From: DATFNI01 sp963787205
Lineage (GTDB): Bacteria > Bacteroidota > Rhodothermia > Balneolales > DATFMH01
Assembly: GCA_963787205.1 (NCBI GenBank)
Contig: CAWBCD010000029.1
Location: forward strand, 1 to 64,000
DNA length: 64,000 bases
Direction of reading: 5' to 3'
The first letter of the stretch is position 1, and the number at the start of each line of letters is the position of its first letter. The notes under the pieces are model-generated. The model worked only from the letters and a program-made list of their open reading frames with translations. It had not been told where the DNA came from and did not search any database. The position numbers were made by a program, and so were the translations under genes. Shown here piece after piece: positions 45,223 to 53,549 of this stretch.

Positions 45223-46101
45223 ATGATTGGCATGGACATACATAAAATATTAACTGATGAGATGATCTGGAGGCTGGCGAAAGTCGGACTGACATTGCTG
45301 ATCAGTATCCCGATTATTCTGCTTTTGCGTGGCTGGATGCGACGGGTCGTAATTCACAGGTATAATGCCCATTACAGTATGCTGGCCGGCAAAGCTTTGT
45401 CATACACTCTCTACATCATTCTGATTATCACTGTTCTTCATATGCTTGGGGTGAATATGACACCTCTGCTTGGCGCGGCTGGTATTGTCGGCATTGCATT
45501 AGGTGTGGCGTCGCAGACGAGCGTATCCAATATAATCAGCGGTTTTTTTATGCTCGCCGAACAATCGTTTATCGTTGGGGATGTGATAACAGTCAGTGGA
45601 GTGACCGGCGTTGTCATGTCGGTCGACACCTTATCTGTTAAGCTTCGTACTTTTGATAATCGATTTGTCCGCATACCAAACGAAACGATCATCAAAAGTG
45701 AAGTCGTCAATGCAACACGTTTCCCGATACGCAGAATTGATTTGGCTGTCTCTGTCGCTTATAAGGAAGATCTTGGCAGGGTAAAGACGGTACTGATCGA
45801 GCTTGCCAATGTAGATCCCCTGGTTTTGAATGAACCGGAATCCATCATCATCTTTCTTGGGTTTAACAGTTCATCTATCGACCTTCAATTTAGTTTCTGG
45901 ACAGCAAGACAAAATTATCTGAAAGTTAAGAATGGCATGTTTGAATCCGTCAAAAAACGATTTGATCAGGAAGGTATTGAAATACCGTTTCCACATGTTT
46001 CGTTATACAGTGGTGAGGTAACCAAACCCTTACCCATTGAGTTAGTATCGCCGGAACCCAAGAGTAAAGCCGGCAAAAAAGATGAGCATGGCAAGAGCTG
46101 A
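45223..46101 (+). CDS. mscS: MscS-family mechanosensitive ion channel
   Basis: 292 residues, typical MscS size. Three spans (about 14-35, 60-80 and 84-110). The pore-lining helix carries LLGAAGIVGIALGVASQTSVSNIISGFFML. The cytoplasmic beta domain has FIVGDVITVSGVTGVVMSVDTLSVKLRTFDNRFVRIPNETI. The C-terminus is a Lys-rich tail. It opens on hypo-osmotic shock to release solutes. It forms an operon with the DUF432 gene. ATG 45232 is an alternative start. Confidence 0.94.
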   Translation: MIGMDIHKILTDEMIWRLAKVGLTLLISIPIILLLRGWMRRVVIHRYNAHYSMLAGKALSYTLYIILIITVLHMLGVNMTPLLGAAGIVGIALGVASQTSVSNIISGFFMLAEQSFIVGDVITVSGVTGVVMSVDTLSVKLRTFDNRFVRIPNETIIKSEVVNATRFPIRRIDLAVSVAYKEDLGRVKTVLIELANVDPLVLNEPESIIIFLGFNSSSIDLQFSFWTARQNYLKVKNGMFESVKKRFDQEGIEIPFPHVSLYSGEVTKPLPIELVSPEPKSKAGKKDEHGKS

Positions 46102-46104
46102 TTT

Positions 46105-46126
46105 CCTGCAATTAATTAATTGCAGG
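46105..46126. terminator. Perfect 22-base palindrome just after mscS
   Basis: CCTGCAATTAA at 46105-46115 is followed immediately by its exact reverse complement up to 46126. It begins three bases after the mscS stop. There is no U tract, so it may be a 3' stabilising hairpin or a protein-binding site rather than an intrinsic terminator. Confidence 0.5.
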
Positions 46127-46294
46127 TCAACTGGTTATCAATAAATATAGGTATTTCGTTAAGTTTCTGTTTCTGAACAAAATATGAAGTGCAAAAAAAT
46201 GCCATTTCATAATTTTTTTAGTTGACTAACTAAGGTCAAAATGATACAATGAAGTAGCTCGAATTTATTCACTTCTAATTGGAAGGAGTCGCTT

Positions 46295-46687
46295 ATGGAT
46301 GAGCAAGAACTCTTGGAGGCTGCCTCAAATGGAGACGCCGGGAAAATTAAAGCCCTTCTTGACAACGGCGTCGATGTTAACTCTCGTGATGTTCATGACC
46401 GTACACCATTAATGAAGGCAGCTAAGCATGGACATCTGGACGCGGTTAAGGTGTTGCTTGAACACGGTGCAGATGTCAATTTGCGGGATAACAGAGGTAC
46501 TAATGCTCTATATTGGTCGGTAGAAAAAAATCATCCTGAAATAACACAACTTTTGATTAAGTATCACGCTGACGTTAATGTATTGGACGACAGGGGTTGG
46601 TCAGCTTTGGATCACGCTCGGGCGACGAAGAATGAAACGTTGACATTTTTGTTGCAAGACGCCGGAGCAGTGTCACATTTTGTTTAA
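46295..46687 (+). CDS. Ankyrin-repeat protein
   Basis: 130 residues made of four ankyrin repeats (about 1-32, 33-65, 66-98 and 99-130). The consensus DVHDRTPLMKAAKHGHLDAVKVLLEHGADVN is the second repeat. No signal peptide or other domain. It probably mediates protein-protein interaction; the partner is unknown. A good ribosome site (GGAAGGAG) precedes the ATG. It stands alone, with a terminator shared with the convergent methyltransferase gene. Confidence 0.9.
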   Translation: MDEQELLEAASNGDAGKIKALLDNGVDVNSRDVHDRTPLMKAAKHGHLDAVKVLLEHGADVNLRDNRGTNALYWSVEKNHPEITQLLIKYHADVNVLDDRGWSALDHARATKNETLTFLLQDAGAVSHFV

Positions 46688-46715
46688 TTGTGGTTAGTCA
46701 TTATTTAAAATTCAC

Positions 46716-46749
46716 AGGCTGTTTAACTACTGTTAGGCAGCCTTTTTTT
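46716..46749 (+). terminator. Terminator of ankyrin gene
   Basis: A 12-bp stem with two G-U pairs (AGGCTGTTTAAC, 46716-46727, with GTTAGGCAGCCT, 46732-46743), followed by T residues that overlap the 3' end of the convergent methyltransferase gene. Confidence 0.88.
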
Positions 46750-47533
46750 ATTTCCAGCGCGATTTTACCGACGGCTTTTTTTTCTTACGCTGCCGAACAT
46801 CCTGGCCTGAGAAGAGCACAAACACGGTAGGGCGTTTATTCAGATCGGGTAATTGATGACCCCGCCACTGCCAAATCTGTTGCGAATGGATCTCTTCCGA
46901 GGGCATCGTCAGATCAGTTGCCGAACATAACCATGTTTCCTGATCCAGTGCCTGCATCGCGTTTTCAAGCAGTACTAAATTTCGGTGCGGCGCTTCCATA
47001 AAGATCTGGGTCATTTGCCGGTTCCTCGATTCCTGTTCCAGCTTCTGGAGCTCTCGTATCTGTTCCTCCTTCTTTACCGGCAGATATCCGTGAAAGGCAA
47101 AACACTGACCATTGAAACCGGAAGCCATGAGGGCAAGCAACATCGAATTGGGACCCACTAAGGGGACCACCCTGATCCCATACTGATGGGCAATACGAAC
47201 AACGGCAGATCCCGGGTCGGCAACTGCGGGACAACCAGACTCACTCAGAAGCCCTACATCCTTACCTTCAAGGGCTGGTTTGATATAATCCTGGATATCC
47301 TGGTCCTTAGTATGCCTGTTTAATTCATAAAAACGGATCTTAAATTCAGGAACGGTATCACCAACCCACTGAAGATATCTCAGGGCTGTTTGTATGTTCT
47401 CTACAATCAAAACATCGATAGAACGTATTTGCCGCAGAACATAATCCGGTATAGTGTTATTTTCAGGCGTCTTGCCTAATGTGGTGGGAATAAGAATGAG
47501 CCTGCCGCTGTCTTCAGATAGAGAAATATTCAA
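46748..47533 (-). CDS. RsmI-like SAM-dependent methyltransferase (tetrapyrrole methylase fold)
   Basis: 261 residues. The fold and motifs are those of RsmI, which 2'-O-methylates C1402 of 16S rRNA: LILIPTTLGK (where RsmI has YLVxTPIGN), GLLSESGCPAVADPGSAVVRIA and VPLVGPNSMLLALMASGFNGQCFAFHGYLP. The N-terminal motif is changed and the protein matches the shorter SAM methyltransferase variant common in Bacteroidota, so target identity is less sure than for canonical RsmI. A Lys-rich C-terminus (RQRKKKKPSVKSRWK) could bind RNA. Its start overlaps the stop of the upstream membrane-protein gene by 4 bases. Confidence 0.82.
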   Translation of the reverse strand: MNISLSEDSGRLILIPTTLGKTPENNTIPDYVLRQIRSIDVLIVENIQTALRYLQWVGDTVPEFKIRFYELNRHTKDQDIQDYIKPALEGKDVGLLSESGCPAVADPGSAVVRIAHQYGIRVVPLVGPNSMLLALMASGFNGQCFAFHGYLPVKKEEQIRELQKLEQESRNRQMTQIFMEAPHRNLVLLENAMQALDQETWLCSATDLTMPSEEIHSQQIWQWRGHQLPDLNKRPTVFVLFSGQDVRQRKKKKPSVKSRWK

Positions 47534-48024
47534 GCCGGTGAGTGATCTATGATTTCAAAATTATATCCGGCTGGTTTCAGCCCTCGATTTTCCAGCCAGA
47601 AATGGCGTTCGACCCAGATAGCCACACCTAAAGCAATAAGAAATGATATAGCCAAAATACCCATATTGCTCAGAAAAATGTGGCGCTGAAAGTTATATGT
47701 TGGGATCATGACTACCGGTTCGCTGCTGTCTTTAAGATACCGGATAGGAAGCTTTGTGTAATTCTGAACCATACCGGCCACATTTACAGGGAGCGTCATT
47801 TTTCTGCGGATATGTTCCCCATCCTTCGTATCAAAGGAAAGAACGATGACCCCATTGGTTTGTGCCTGAAGATTCTTGATTTGAAGATAATCAACAGTGG
47901 CGATATAACTTGTGCCCTGTTTATAGGTCTTCAAAAGGCCATTGTAAGAGTATATCTGATAAATACCCTGTAACAACAGATATATCGGAATGAACCAAAT
48001 AAAATGATAAATCTTGTATTTCAT
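47530..48024 (-). CDS. Two-span membrane protein, DUF3592-like
   Basis: 164 residues. One span near the N-terminus (about 6-26) and one near 115-138 enclose a predicted beta-rich extracytoplasmic domain (SYIATVDYLQIKNLQAQTNGVIVLSFDTKDG...LPIRYLKDSSEPVVMIP). The layout and the IRYLKDSSEPVV pattern resemble DUF3592, but I cannot confirm this. It is upstream of, and overlaps, the RsmI-like gene by 4 bases, so the two are co-translated. Confidence 0.55.
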   Translation of the reverse strand: MKYKIYHFIWFIPIYLLLQGIYQIYSYNGLLKTYKQGTSYIATVDYLQIKNLQAQTNGVIVLSFDTKDGEHIRRKMTLPVNVAGMVQNYTKLPIRYLKDSSEPVVMIPTYNFQRHIFLSNMGILAISFLIALGVAIWVERHFWLENRGLKPAGYNFEIIDHSPA

Positions 48025-48130
48025 AGCACAAATATCGCGTTCTTCACTACCAGAAATTTACGGAATTATGAGTTTATCAGAAACGATTGAATTTTGTTAA
48101 ATCGTACCTGCAGATGGTAAAAATAAAAGC

Positions 48131-49366
48131 TTATCCCGGCTGGGTGCTGATCACCATGGAATCAATAACGGTCTTGTGCAGGATCAGTCGGTTGTAAGCC
48201 GTACGATAAAACGTTGGGTCCCAGATCAATCTCCGCTCAAGAGTTTGGTTTGAGAACTGACTGGAGAGATGAAGCCAAAGTTGAACAGGCAGACTGTCCA
48301 GCACCATAGCTTGTATCCTGGTGTAGCCAAAACGCGTGGTAGTACCCACATCAACTCCGCTGAGCAGGCTCATGCGGTTATCGAATGAACTGCCATACCA
48401 GCTGAAAACATGTTTCATGAGCGGAACCATGTCCCTCCATTGCAGCGTATTCAGGAATATTTTTGAAGCATTCTGATCGTATAAAGAATCATTCCATGCC
48501 TTTCTTACCAATTCTACAAGACCCCGTGCTGTCGCTTTTGGCAGGAAAGAATATGCCGTTCGTTCCTGGGCAAAAGTAAGACTGGTACCGTTTTCCCGGA
48601 AAGCTTTGATTACCAGATTGTGAAAAGCTGAATCCTCGTTAAACCTTCGTGAGTTGTCAATAATAATTTGGCGCTGTTTTTCCCGGTCTTTTCTGGCAAA
48701 ATTCTTCAAAAGAAGATTCGCCTCTTCGTGATTTACTTCCGGGTTCATGGTTATATACAGACCGGTCCAGGGTAGTGGTGCTTCCAGATTGTTAATTGAC
48801 AGTGCACTGAGTGTCGAATCCAGTCGTGCGGGACCAATTCTCCAGTAAAGATAATCCGCGGCAGCCAGGTCCTGCCCCTGAACAGCCATTCTGACCAGTT
48901 GATTCAGTCGGATCAGAGGTTGACCGGTCTTAGTCTTCGGCAATGCCGACAAGTTTTTCAGATGCGCACTGCTAAAGACACCGGGTAACTGGTAATGATT
49001 GACGGAATCGAGAGGTATGAGTTCATCCGGTTGCCATCTTCCTGTGCTGACCAAGTGGGCATAAGCGGCCACAGAAACTAAAACTGAGAGAGTTCCAACA
49101 GACCGACTCGTTTCTCCATGATAATCAAGGGTTGAGTCCGGTTGCCCGGGGGTATATGAGTAAATTGAAACTCTTTGGGGATGAGCTTCGATATAATTAA
49201 GAAATCCTTCGGTTGTTGATACCTGCTGCAGCCACTGAGAACCCTCGTCCAGAGTATCATAATTTTTTATGATGGTGCGAACTGATTTCAGACTGGGTAG
49301 AATAATTATTGCAGCAATAACAATAAAAACAGCCAAAAAAACGCCGATAAATTTTAATAATCGCAT
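48131..49366 (-). CDS. Serine beta-lactamase-fold protein lacking the catalytic residues
   Basis: 411 residues with an N-terminal membrane anchor or uncleaved signal (about 6-26). Residues about 55-390 follow the class A beta-lactamase / penicillin-binding hydrolase pattern: a helix at VGTLSVLVSVAAYAHLVSTGRWQPDELIPLDSVNHYQLPG, the region usually bearing SDN at AVQGQDLAAADYLYWRIG, and GYTRIQAMV in the KTG-strand region. At the active-site SxxK position the sequence is GTLS (Gly91, Ser94), and SDN reads GQD (164-166). It is therefore probably a non-catalytic, cell-envelope binding protein. It stands alone on the minus strand. Confidence 0.6.
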   Translation of the reverse strand: MRLLKFIGVFLAVFIVIAAIIILPSLKSVRTIIKNYDTLDEGSQWLQQVSTTEGFLNYIEAHPQRVSIYSYTPGQPDSTLDYHGETSRSVGTLSVLVSVAAYAHLVSTGRWQPDELIPLDSVNHYQLPGVFSSAHLKNLSALPKTKTGQPLIRLNQLVRMAVQGQDLAAADYLYWRIGPARLDSTLSALSINNLEAPLPWTGLYITMNPEVNHEEANLLLKNFARKDREKQRQIIIDNSRRFNEDSAFHNLVIKAFRENGTSLTFAQERTAYSFLPKATARGLVELVRKAWNDSLYDQNASKIFLNTLQWRDMVPLMKHVFSWYGSSFDNRMSLLSGVDVGTTTRFGYTRIQAMVLDSLPVQLWLHLSSQFSNQTLERRLIWDPTFYRTAYNRLILHKTVIDSMVISTQPG

Positions 49367-49591
49367 ATTGATGATTGGGATTAGATTGCGACAAATATAG
49401 CGATTATGTCACTATGTAGTAATGTCACGATGGCGCAATCATTAGTAATTCGATGCAATATTTTGAATATCTGTTGTCTGATTAGGCAACGTAAGAAGGA
49501 TACCATGCGTTTTAGAAATTGAGAACGTTATTCATTACTTTATGCGCCGTGAGCGTGGGCTTTGCTCGAAAAAAATTTAAAGTTCATTGTT

Positions 49592-50479
49592 ATGATGATA
49601 GTTAGTGAGGACTCATTCCTCAACAAACGAAACCTTGAAATATTCACAAGACGCTCCTTACCAGAGGAGCCGATGAGAGCTGCTGTATTATTCATCCACG
49701 GATATGCTGAACACTCCGGACGGTATGAGCACCTGGCCCGTCAGATGAATAAAGACGGTATCGGCGTGTTCATGACGGACCTCCAGGGACATGGTCAGAG
49801 TGGTGGAACACGTTGCGATATAAATAATTATGAAGATTATGTTGATGATCTCTCCACATATTTTGAAAAAATCACCAGTGAATTTCCGAATATTCCATGG
49901 TTCATACTGGGACATAGTATGGGAGGGACTCTCGCCATATTGCTGGCTTACAGATACCAAAGCAGCATACATGGTCTGATAATATCGGCACCGGCCCTCA
50001 AAATCGTATCTAATATACCGAAGGTTGTTCAGGAGATGGTTCGTTATGTCACCGCCGTCACCCCTATGGTACCCGTTATAAACCTTGACACGCGTTCTTT
50101 GAGTCGCGATAAAAAAGTTGTAGAAGACTATAAAGAGGATCCATTGGTTTATCATGGACGAATCCGGGCACGCATGGCCCAGCAACTGGTTGACAGCGGA
50201 AAGGCTGCCCTTGAACTGGCCGCCGAGCTATACGTGCCGGTATGGGCCGGACATGGACTCTCCGACCGGATAGCCGACCAACAAGGGACACGTGAATTTT
50301 TAGACAGCTTATATCATCCCGACAAGACGGTCAGGTATTATGAGGGGTGCTTTCATGAGATTCTGCAGGAACCCGAACATGACGAAATTATCTCAGATAT
50401 CATTCACTGGATTGACCGGCATGGATCAGCCGGAGTACTGGAGAATGAAAGTGTAAATTCGGATTTAACAGGTAAGTAA
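49592..50479 (+). CDS. Alpha/beta hydrolase, monoacylglycerol lipase / lysophospholipase type
   Basis: About 295 residues from ATG 49592 (the frame is open to TTG 49562). It is a serine hydrolase of the Hydrolase_4 family. HGYAEHSGRYEHLA carries the oxyanion-hole motif, WFILGHSMGGTLA the nucleophile Ser, VPVWAGHGLSDRIAD the catalytic Asp, and GCFHEILQEPE the catalytic His. It probably cleaves monoacylglycerols or lysophospholipids. There is no signal peptide, so it is cytoplasmic. Monocistronic; the 299-base gap after it holds no gene I recognise. Confidence 0.88.
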   Translation: MMIVSEDSFLNKRNLEIFTRRSLPEEPMRAAVLFIHGYAEHSGRYEHLARQMNKDGIGVFMTDLQGHGQSGGTRCDINNYEDYVDDLSTYFEKITSEFPNIPWFILGHSMGGTLAILLAYRYQSSIHGLIISAPALKIVSNIPKVVQEMVRYVTAVTPMVPVINLDTRSLSRDKKVVEDYKEDPLVYHGRIRARMAQQLVDSGKAALELAAELYVPVWAGHGLSDRIADQQGTREFLDSLYHPDKTVRYYEGCFHEILQEPEHDEIISDIIHWIDRHGSAGVLENESVNSDLTGK

Positions 50480-50778
50480 TTCCTGTTAGCAGTTATTCGT
50501 AATGATTGACCAGTCGATTTAGCATCCCATTTCATCTGTAAATTTGAGTGAGAACTGCAGCTTTTATCGAACGACTGAAAGTGCAATGGGGTTCTAGGGA
50601 TGAAGAAATGGTTATAATGCCCCATTAACAGAAGATTAGCCAGAGGTGTGGTTAGGGAAGGTTAACCTCACTCATTATGTACAACGTGATGGTTTTTGAT
50701 GGAATGTAATCGGACATTTTGGGGTTTTGTACCGGGTGGAAATCTAATAAAGAAATTAAGTAAGATTGCTGTTGTATT

Positions 50779-52284
50779 ATGAATGAATTCGGCAAGGTAA
50801 AAACGCTTGGAGATCTGAAAGGAACCGGTTGGCAGTCATTTTCTGTGAAAGAGGAAATGCGCAGAAACCTCATCAGTAAGATGAAAAACGGTGAGGAAAT
50901 ATTTCCGGGCATCTATGGCTACGAAAAAACGGTTATACCACAACTTCAGAATGCGATCCTTTCACATCATGATGTACTGTTGCTTGGATTACGTGGTCAG
51001 GCAAAAAGCAAGATACTGCGTTTATTGGTAACCTTGTTGGATGAATACATGCCAATTGTCGCGGGTTCGGAGATCAATGATGATCCCTATAACCCGGTCT
51101 CCCTGCAATCACGAAACCTGATCGAAAAGAAGGGTGATGATACCCCCATTGAATGGGTTCACCGTTCCGATCGCTATGGAGAGAAACTGGCTACACCCGA
51201 TACGACGGTTGCCGATCTTATTGGAGATATAGATCCTATCAAAGCGGCGACGAGGCGACTTACGCTCGCCGATGAAGAGGTGATCCACTTTGGCCTGATA
51301 CCAAGAACCAATCGCGGCGTATTCGTTATTAATGAGCTACCCGATCTTCAGCCCCGTATTCAGGTGGCTTTACTGAATATCATGCAGGAAAGAGATATTC
51401 AGATTCGCGGTTTCAATATTCGCATTCCCTTGGATGTCTCGATCTATTTTTCCGCAAATCCGGAGGATTATACCAACAGGGGAAATATTATTACTCCGCT
51501 GAAAGACCGTATCGATTCCCAGATTATTACCCACTATCCCAGAAGTATCGAAATAGGTATGCGCATTACCGATCAGGAAGCCTGGACAGACCGCAATAAT
51601 CATATTGAAATCGAAATACCGCGTTTTATTCGTGAGGTTGTTGAAGAAACCGCGGTCTTTGCCAGGGATTCGGAGTATGTGGATCAGAAGAGCGGTGTGT
51701 CGGCGCGAATGACCATCACCGAGATCGAGAATGTCATCTCAAATGCCGAGCGCAGGGCTTATGCCAACAACGAGAAGAAAGTTACGGTCAGGATCACTGA
51801 TCTCTATAATGCATTACCTGCGCTTACCGGGAAACTGGAACTCGTATATGAAGGCGAACAGGAGGGGGCGATCAATGTTGCCAAGTTATTGGTAGGTAAG
51901 GCGATTAATAAAGTCTTCAAAGCCTATTTCCCGGATCCGATCCATAAAGACAGAGAGGGTAAAAACGTGTATACACCGGTTACGGAATGGTTCGCCAGTA
52001 ATAATAAGGTGGACATAACCGATACCATGTCCACGAAAGATTTTTCCAAAGCCTTGCAAAAAGTGAACGGACTTCAGAAGATTGTCGATCAGTTTGCCCC
52101 CAAAGGCACAAAGGAAGAGGTTAAATTGAGCCTGATGGAGTTTGTCTTGGAAGGATTACACCAAAATTCAATGGTCGGTAAAGATGATCTTGATGACATC
52201 CGGTCTTACACGGATATGATTGGATCGATGCTTGGCTCACTGGGTGGCTTGGACGATGAGGACGATTTGGATGACTATCGCTGA
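50779..52284 (+). CDS. MoxR/magnesium-chelatase-like AAA+ ATPase
   Basis: 501 residues. The ATPase core spans about 40-330. Walker A is GLRGQAKS (70-77), with Ala where Gly is usual; Walker B is VFVINE (181-186), with Asn in place of the usual Asp before the catalytic Glu; NELPDLQPRIQVALLNIMQERDIQIRG and FSANPEDYTNRGNIITPLKDRI give sensor 1 and arginine-finger regions. A C-terminal region of about 170 residues ends in an acidic stretch (DDEDDLDDYR). I recognise it as a magnesium-chelatase-subunit-I-like family usually paired with a von Willebrand A-domain protein; no such partner is adjacent here. Its substrate is unknown. Confidence 0.8.
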   Translation: MNEFGKVKTLGDLKGTGWQSFSVKEEMRRNLISKMKNGEEIFPGIYGYEKTVIPQLQNAILSHHDVLLLGLRGQAKSKILRLLVTLLDEYMPIVAGSEINDDPYNPVSLQSRNLIEKKGDDTPIEWVHRSDRYGEKLATPDTTVADLIGDIDPIKAATRRLTLADEEVIHFGLIPRTNRGVFVINELPDLQPRIQVALLNIMQERDIQIRGFNIRIPLDVSIYFSANPEDYTNRGNIITPLKDRIDSQIITHYPRSIEIGMRITDQEAWTDRNNHIEIEIPRFIREVVEETAVFARDSEYVDQKSGVSARMTITEIENVISNAERRAYANNEKKVTVRITDLYNALPALTGKLELVYEGEQEGAINVAKLLVGKAINKVFKAYFPDPIHKDREGKNVYTPVTEWFASNNKVDITDTMSTKDFSKALQKVNGLQKIVDQFAPKGTKEEVKLSLMEFVLEGLHQNSMVGKDDLDDIRSYTDMIGSMLGSLGGLDDEDDLDDYR

Positions 52285-52321
52285 TTAATCCAAAAAACAA
52301 ATATCCCGGTTCACTGTACAT

Positions 52322-52352
52322 TTTGAAGATGAGAGAAAAAAACGTATTTTTA
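52322..52352 (+). promoter_or_regulatory. Candidate rpmE promoter
   Basis: TTTG (52322-52325), 19-base spacer, TATTTTTA (52345-52352), which matches TAnnTTTG at all but the last base. It lies 38 bases before the rpmE start. Confidence 0.5.
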
Positions 52353-52390
52353 AAAGCTATAACCGTGTAAGAGAATTAAGGTAATTTATT

Positions 52391-52606
52391 ATGAAAAAAG
52401 GAATTCATCCTGAATATAAGGAAATCAAAGTGGTGATGAGTGATGGTACGGAGATCGTTACCCGCAGTACCATGGATACCAAAGGTGGTGTTTATCATTC
52501 GGAAATCGACTCTCATAACCATCCTTTTTATATCGGTAGCCAAAAGATGATTTCTAATGATGGACGAGTCGAAAAGTTTAACCGTCGCTACGGTAAAAAG
52601 AAATAA
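52391..52606 (+). CDS. rpmE: 50S ribosomal protein L31, cysteine-free form
   Basis: 71 residues. MKKGIHPEYKEIKVVMSDGTEIVTRST...HNHPFYIGSQKMISNDGRVEKFNRRYGKK matches the type A L31 layout. All four zinc-binding Cys of the zinc-containing form are absent, so this is a zinc-independent (C-minus) L31. L31 bridges the ribosomal subunits. It has its own promoter and a terminator whose T tract contains the stop codon of the convergent NRDE gene. Confidence 0.93.
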   Translation: MKKGIHPEYKEIKVVMSDGTEIVTRSTMDTKGGVYHSEIDSHNHPFYIGSQKMISNDGRVEKFNRRYGKKK

Positions 52607-52626
52607 GGAATTTTCATTTCTTTGTT

Positions 52627-52656
52627 AAAGGGCAGGTTTTATAAATCTGCCCTTTT
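52627..52656 (+). terminator. Terminator of rpmE
   Basis: AAAGGGCAG pairs with CTGCCCTTT (loop AT-rich), followed by T residues. It abuts the 3' end of the convergent NRDE gene. Confidence 0.88.
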
Positions 52657-53424
52657 TTATTGGTCAACACTCGGAGTGAATTTTTTGGCTGGCCTTTGTT
52701 TCAAATAAATCCGGTACCAGCCTTTTGATTTTGCCGGAAACCCATCAAGATAGTGCATAATGGTCTCTGTTGGTGTTAACTCAATAATCGTGTTTGAAAC
52801 AGTCATCGCTTTCGGATGGCTCATAGAAATGGCCAAAGGTCCGGGTTTCGGCAGTTGAGTGGCGTGCAGTGTTTTAATGTTTTCCACATCAATTATATCC
52901 TGATGGCGCCAGAAGTTTTCAAATACGCGTTTTCTGGTGTTGTGTACATGATCGGGCTTCCACGCACTTGAAGTCCAGATATTTTGCTTAACAGGGAGAT
53001 TTCTTACATGCAGCTCATACATGTCCCACGACCATTCTTTGGCAGCCAGGGGACTTGCCTGTACCCCGAGTAAGTGAAAAGGTTTTGTTTTATCGAGCGA
53101 GAGTTGCTTCAACTGATGATCACAGTCTTCCAGATTGATATAATCCATCAGATTTGGGATGATCCATCCTCGCGATATGAATTCGTTGCTATCGCCGGTG
53201 GGTTGTTTGACCGAATGCCAATTCATAATACATAGAGAGAGCCCGTGTTGATTCACTCCAATCCAGGTTCCGCCTTTGTCGCCGTCAATAGGTCGTAAAT
53301 AACTCACAGTGCCAGAGGTTCCGGGTTCCGGTGGTTTGGCATGTGACCTGGTTCGGGCTTCGTCCCTGTTCATTGACAGATAATAATGATTATCAGAAAT
53401 AGGATAGAAAGTAACGGTGCACAT
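52657..53424 (-). CDS. NRDE / TANGO2 family protein
   Basis: 255 residues. Begins MCTVTF with Cys2, the N-terminal nucleophile position of Ntn hydrolase-like proteins, and carries the family-defining motif MNRDEARTRS at about 18-27, DGDKGGTWIGVNQHGLSLCIMN near 48-69, and FENFW. TANGO2 homologues have been connected with haem handling and Golgi or mitochondrial phenotypes in eukaryotes; the bacterial role is not settled. It is convergent with rpmE and divergent from the MBL gene. Confidence 0.88.
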   Translation of the reverse strand: MCTVTFYPISDNHYYLSMNRDEARTRSHAKPPEPGTSGTVSYLRPIDGDKGGTWIGVNQHGLSLCIMNWHSVKQPTGDSNEFISRGWIIPNLMDYINLEDCDHQLKQLSLDKTKPFHLLGVQASPLAAKEWSWDMYELHVRNLPVKQNIWTSSAWKPDHVHNTRKRVFENFWRHQDIIDVENIKTLHATQLPKPGPLAISMSHPKAMTVSNTIIELTPTETIMHYLDGFPAKSKGWYRIYLKQRPAKKFTPSVDQ

Positions 53425-53549
53425 GGTATAATCCAGTTAACGATGAACAATGTAGAGCAAAAATTGCTAGGTGTTCGTCGTTTGAGGTTCTATTTTAAAG
53501 AGATGGTACATGATAAAAGACAACTATCACTAACTAACAACCAACCTTT

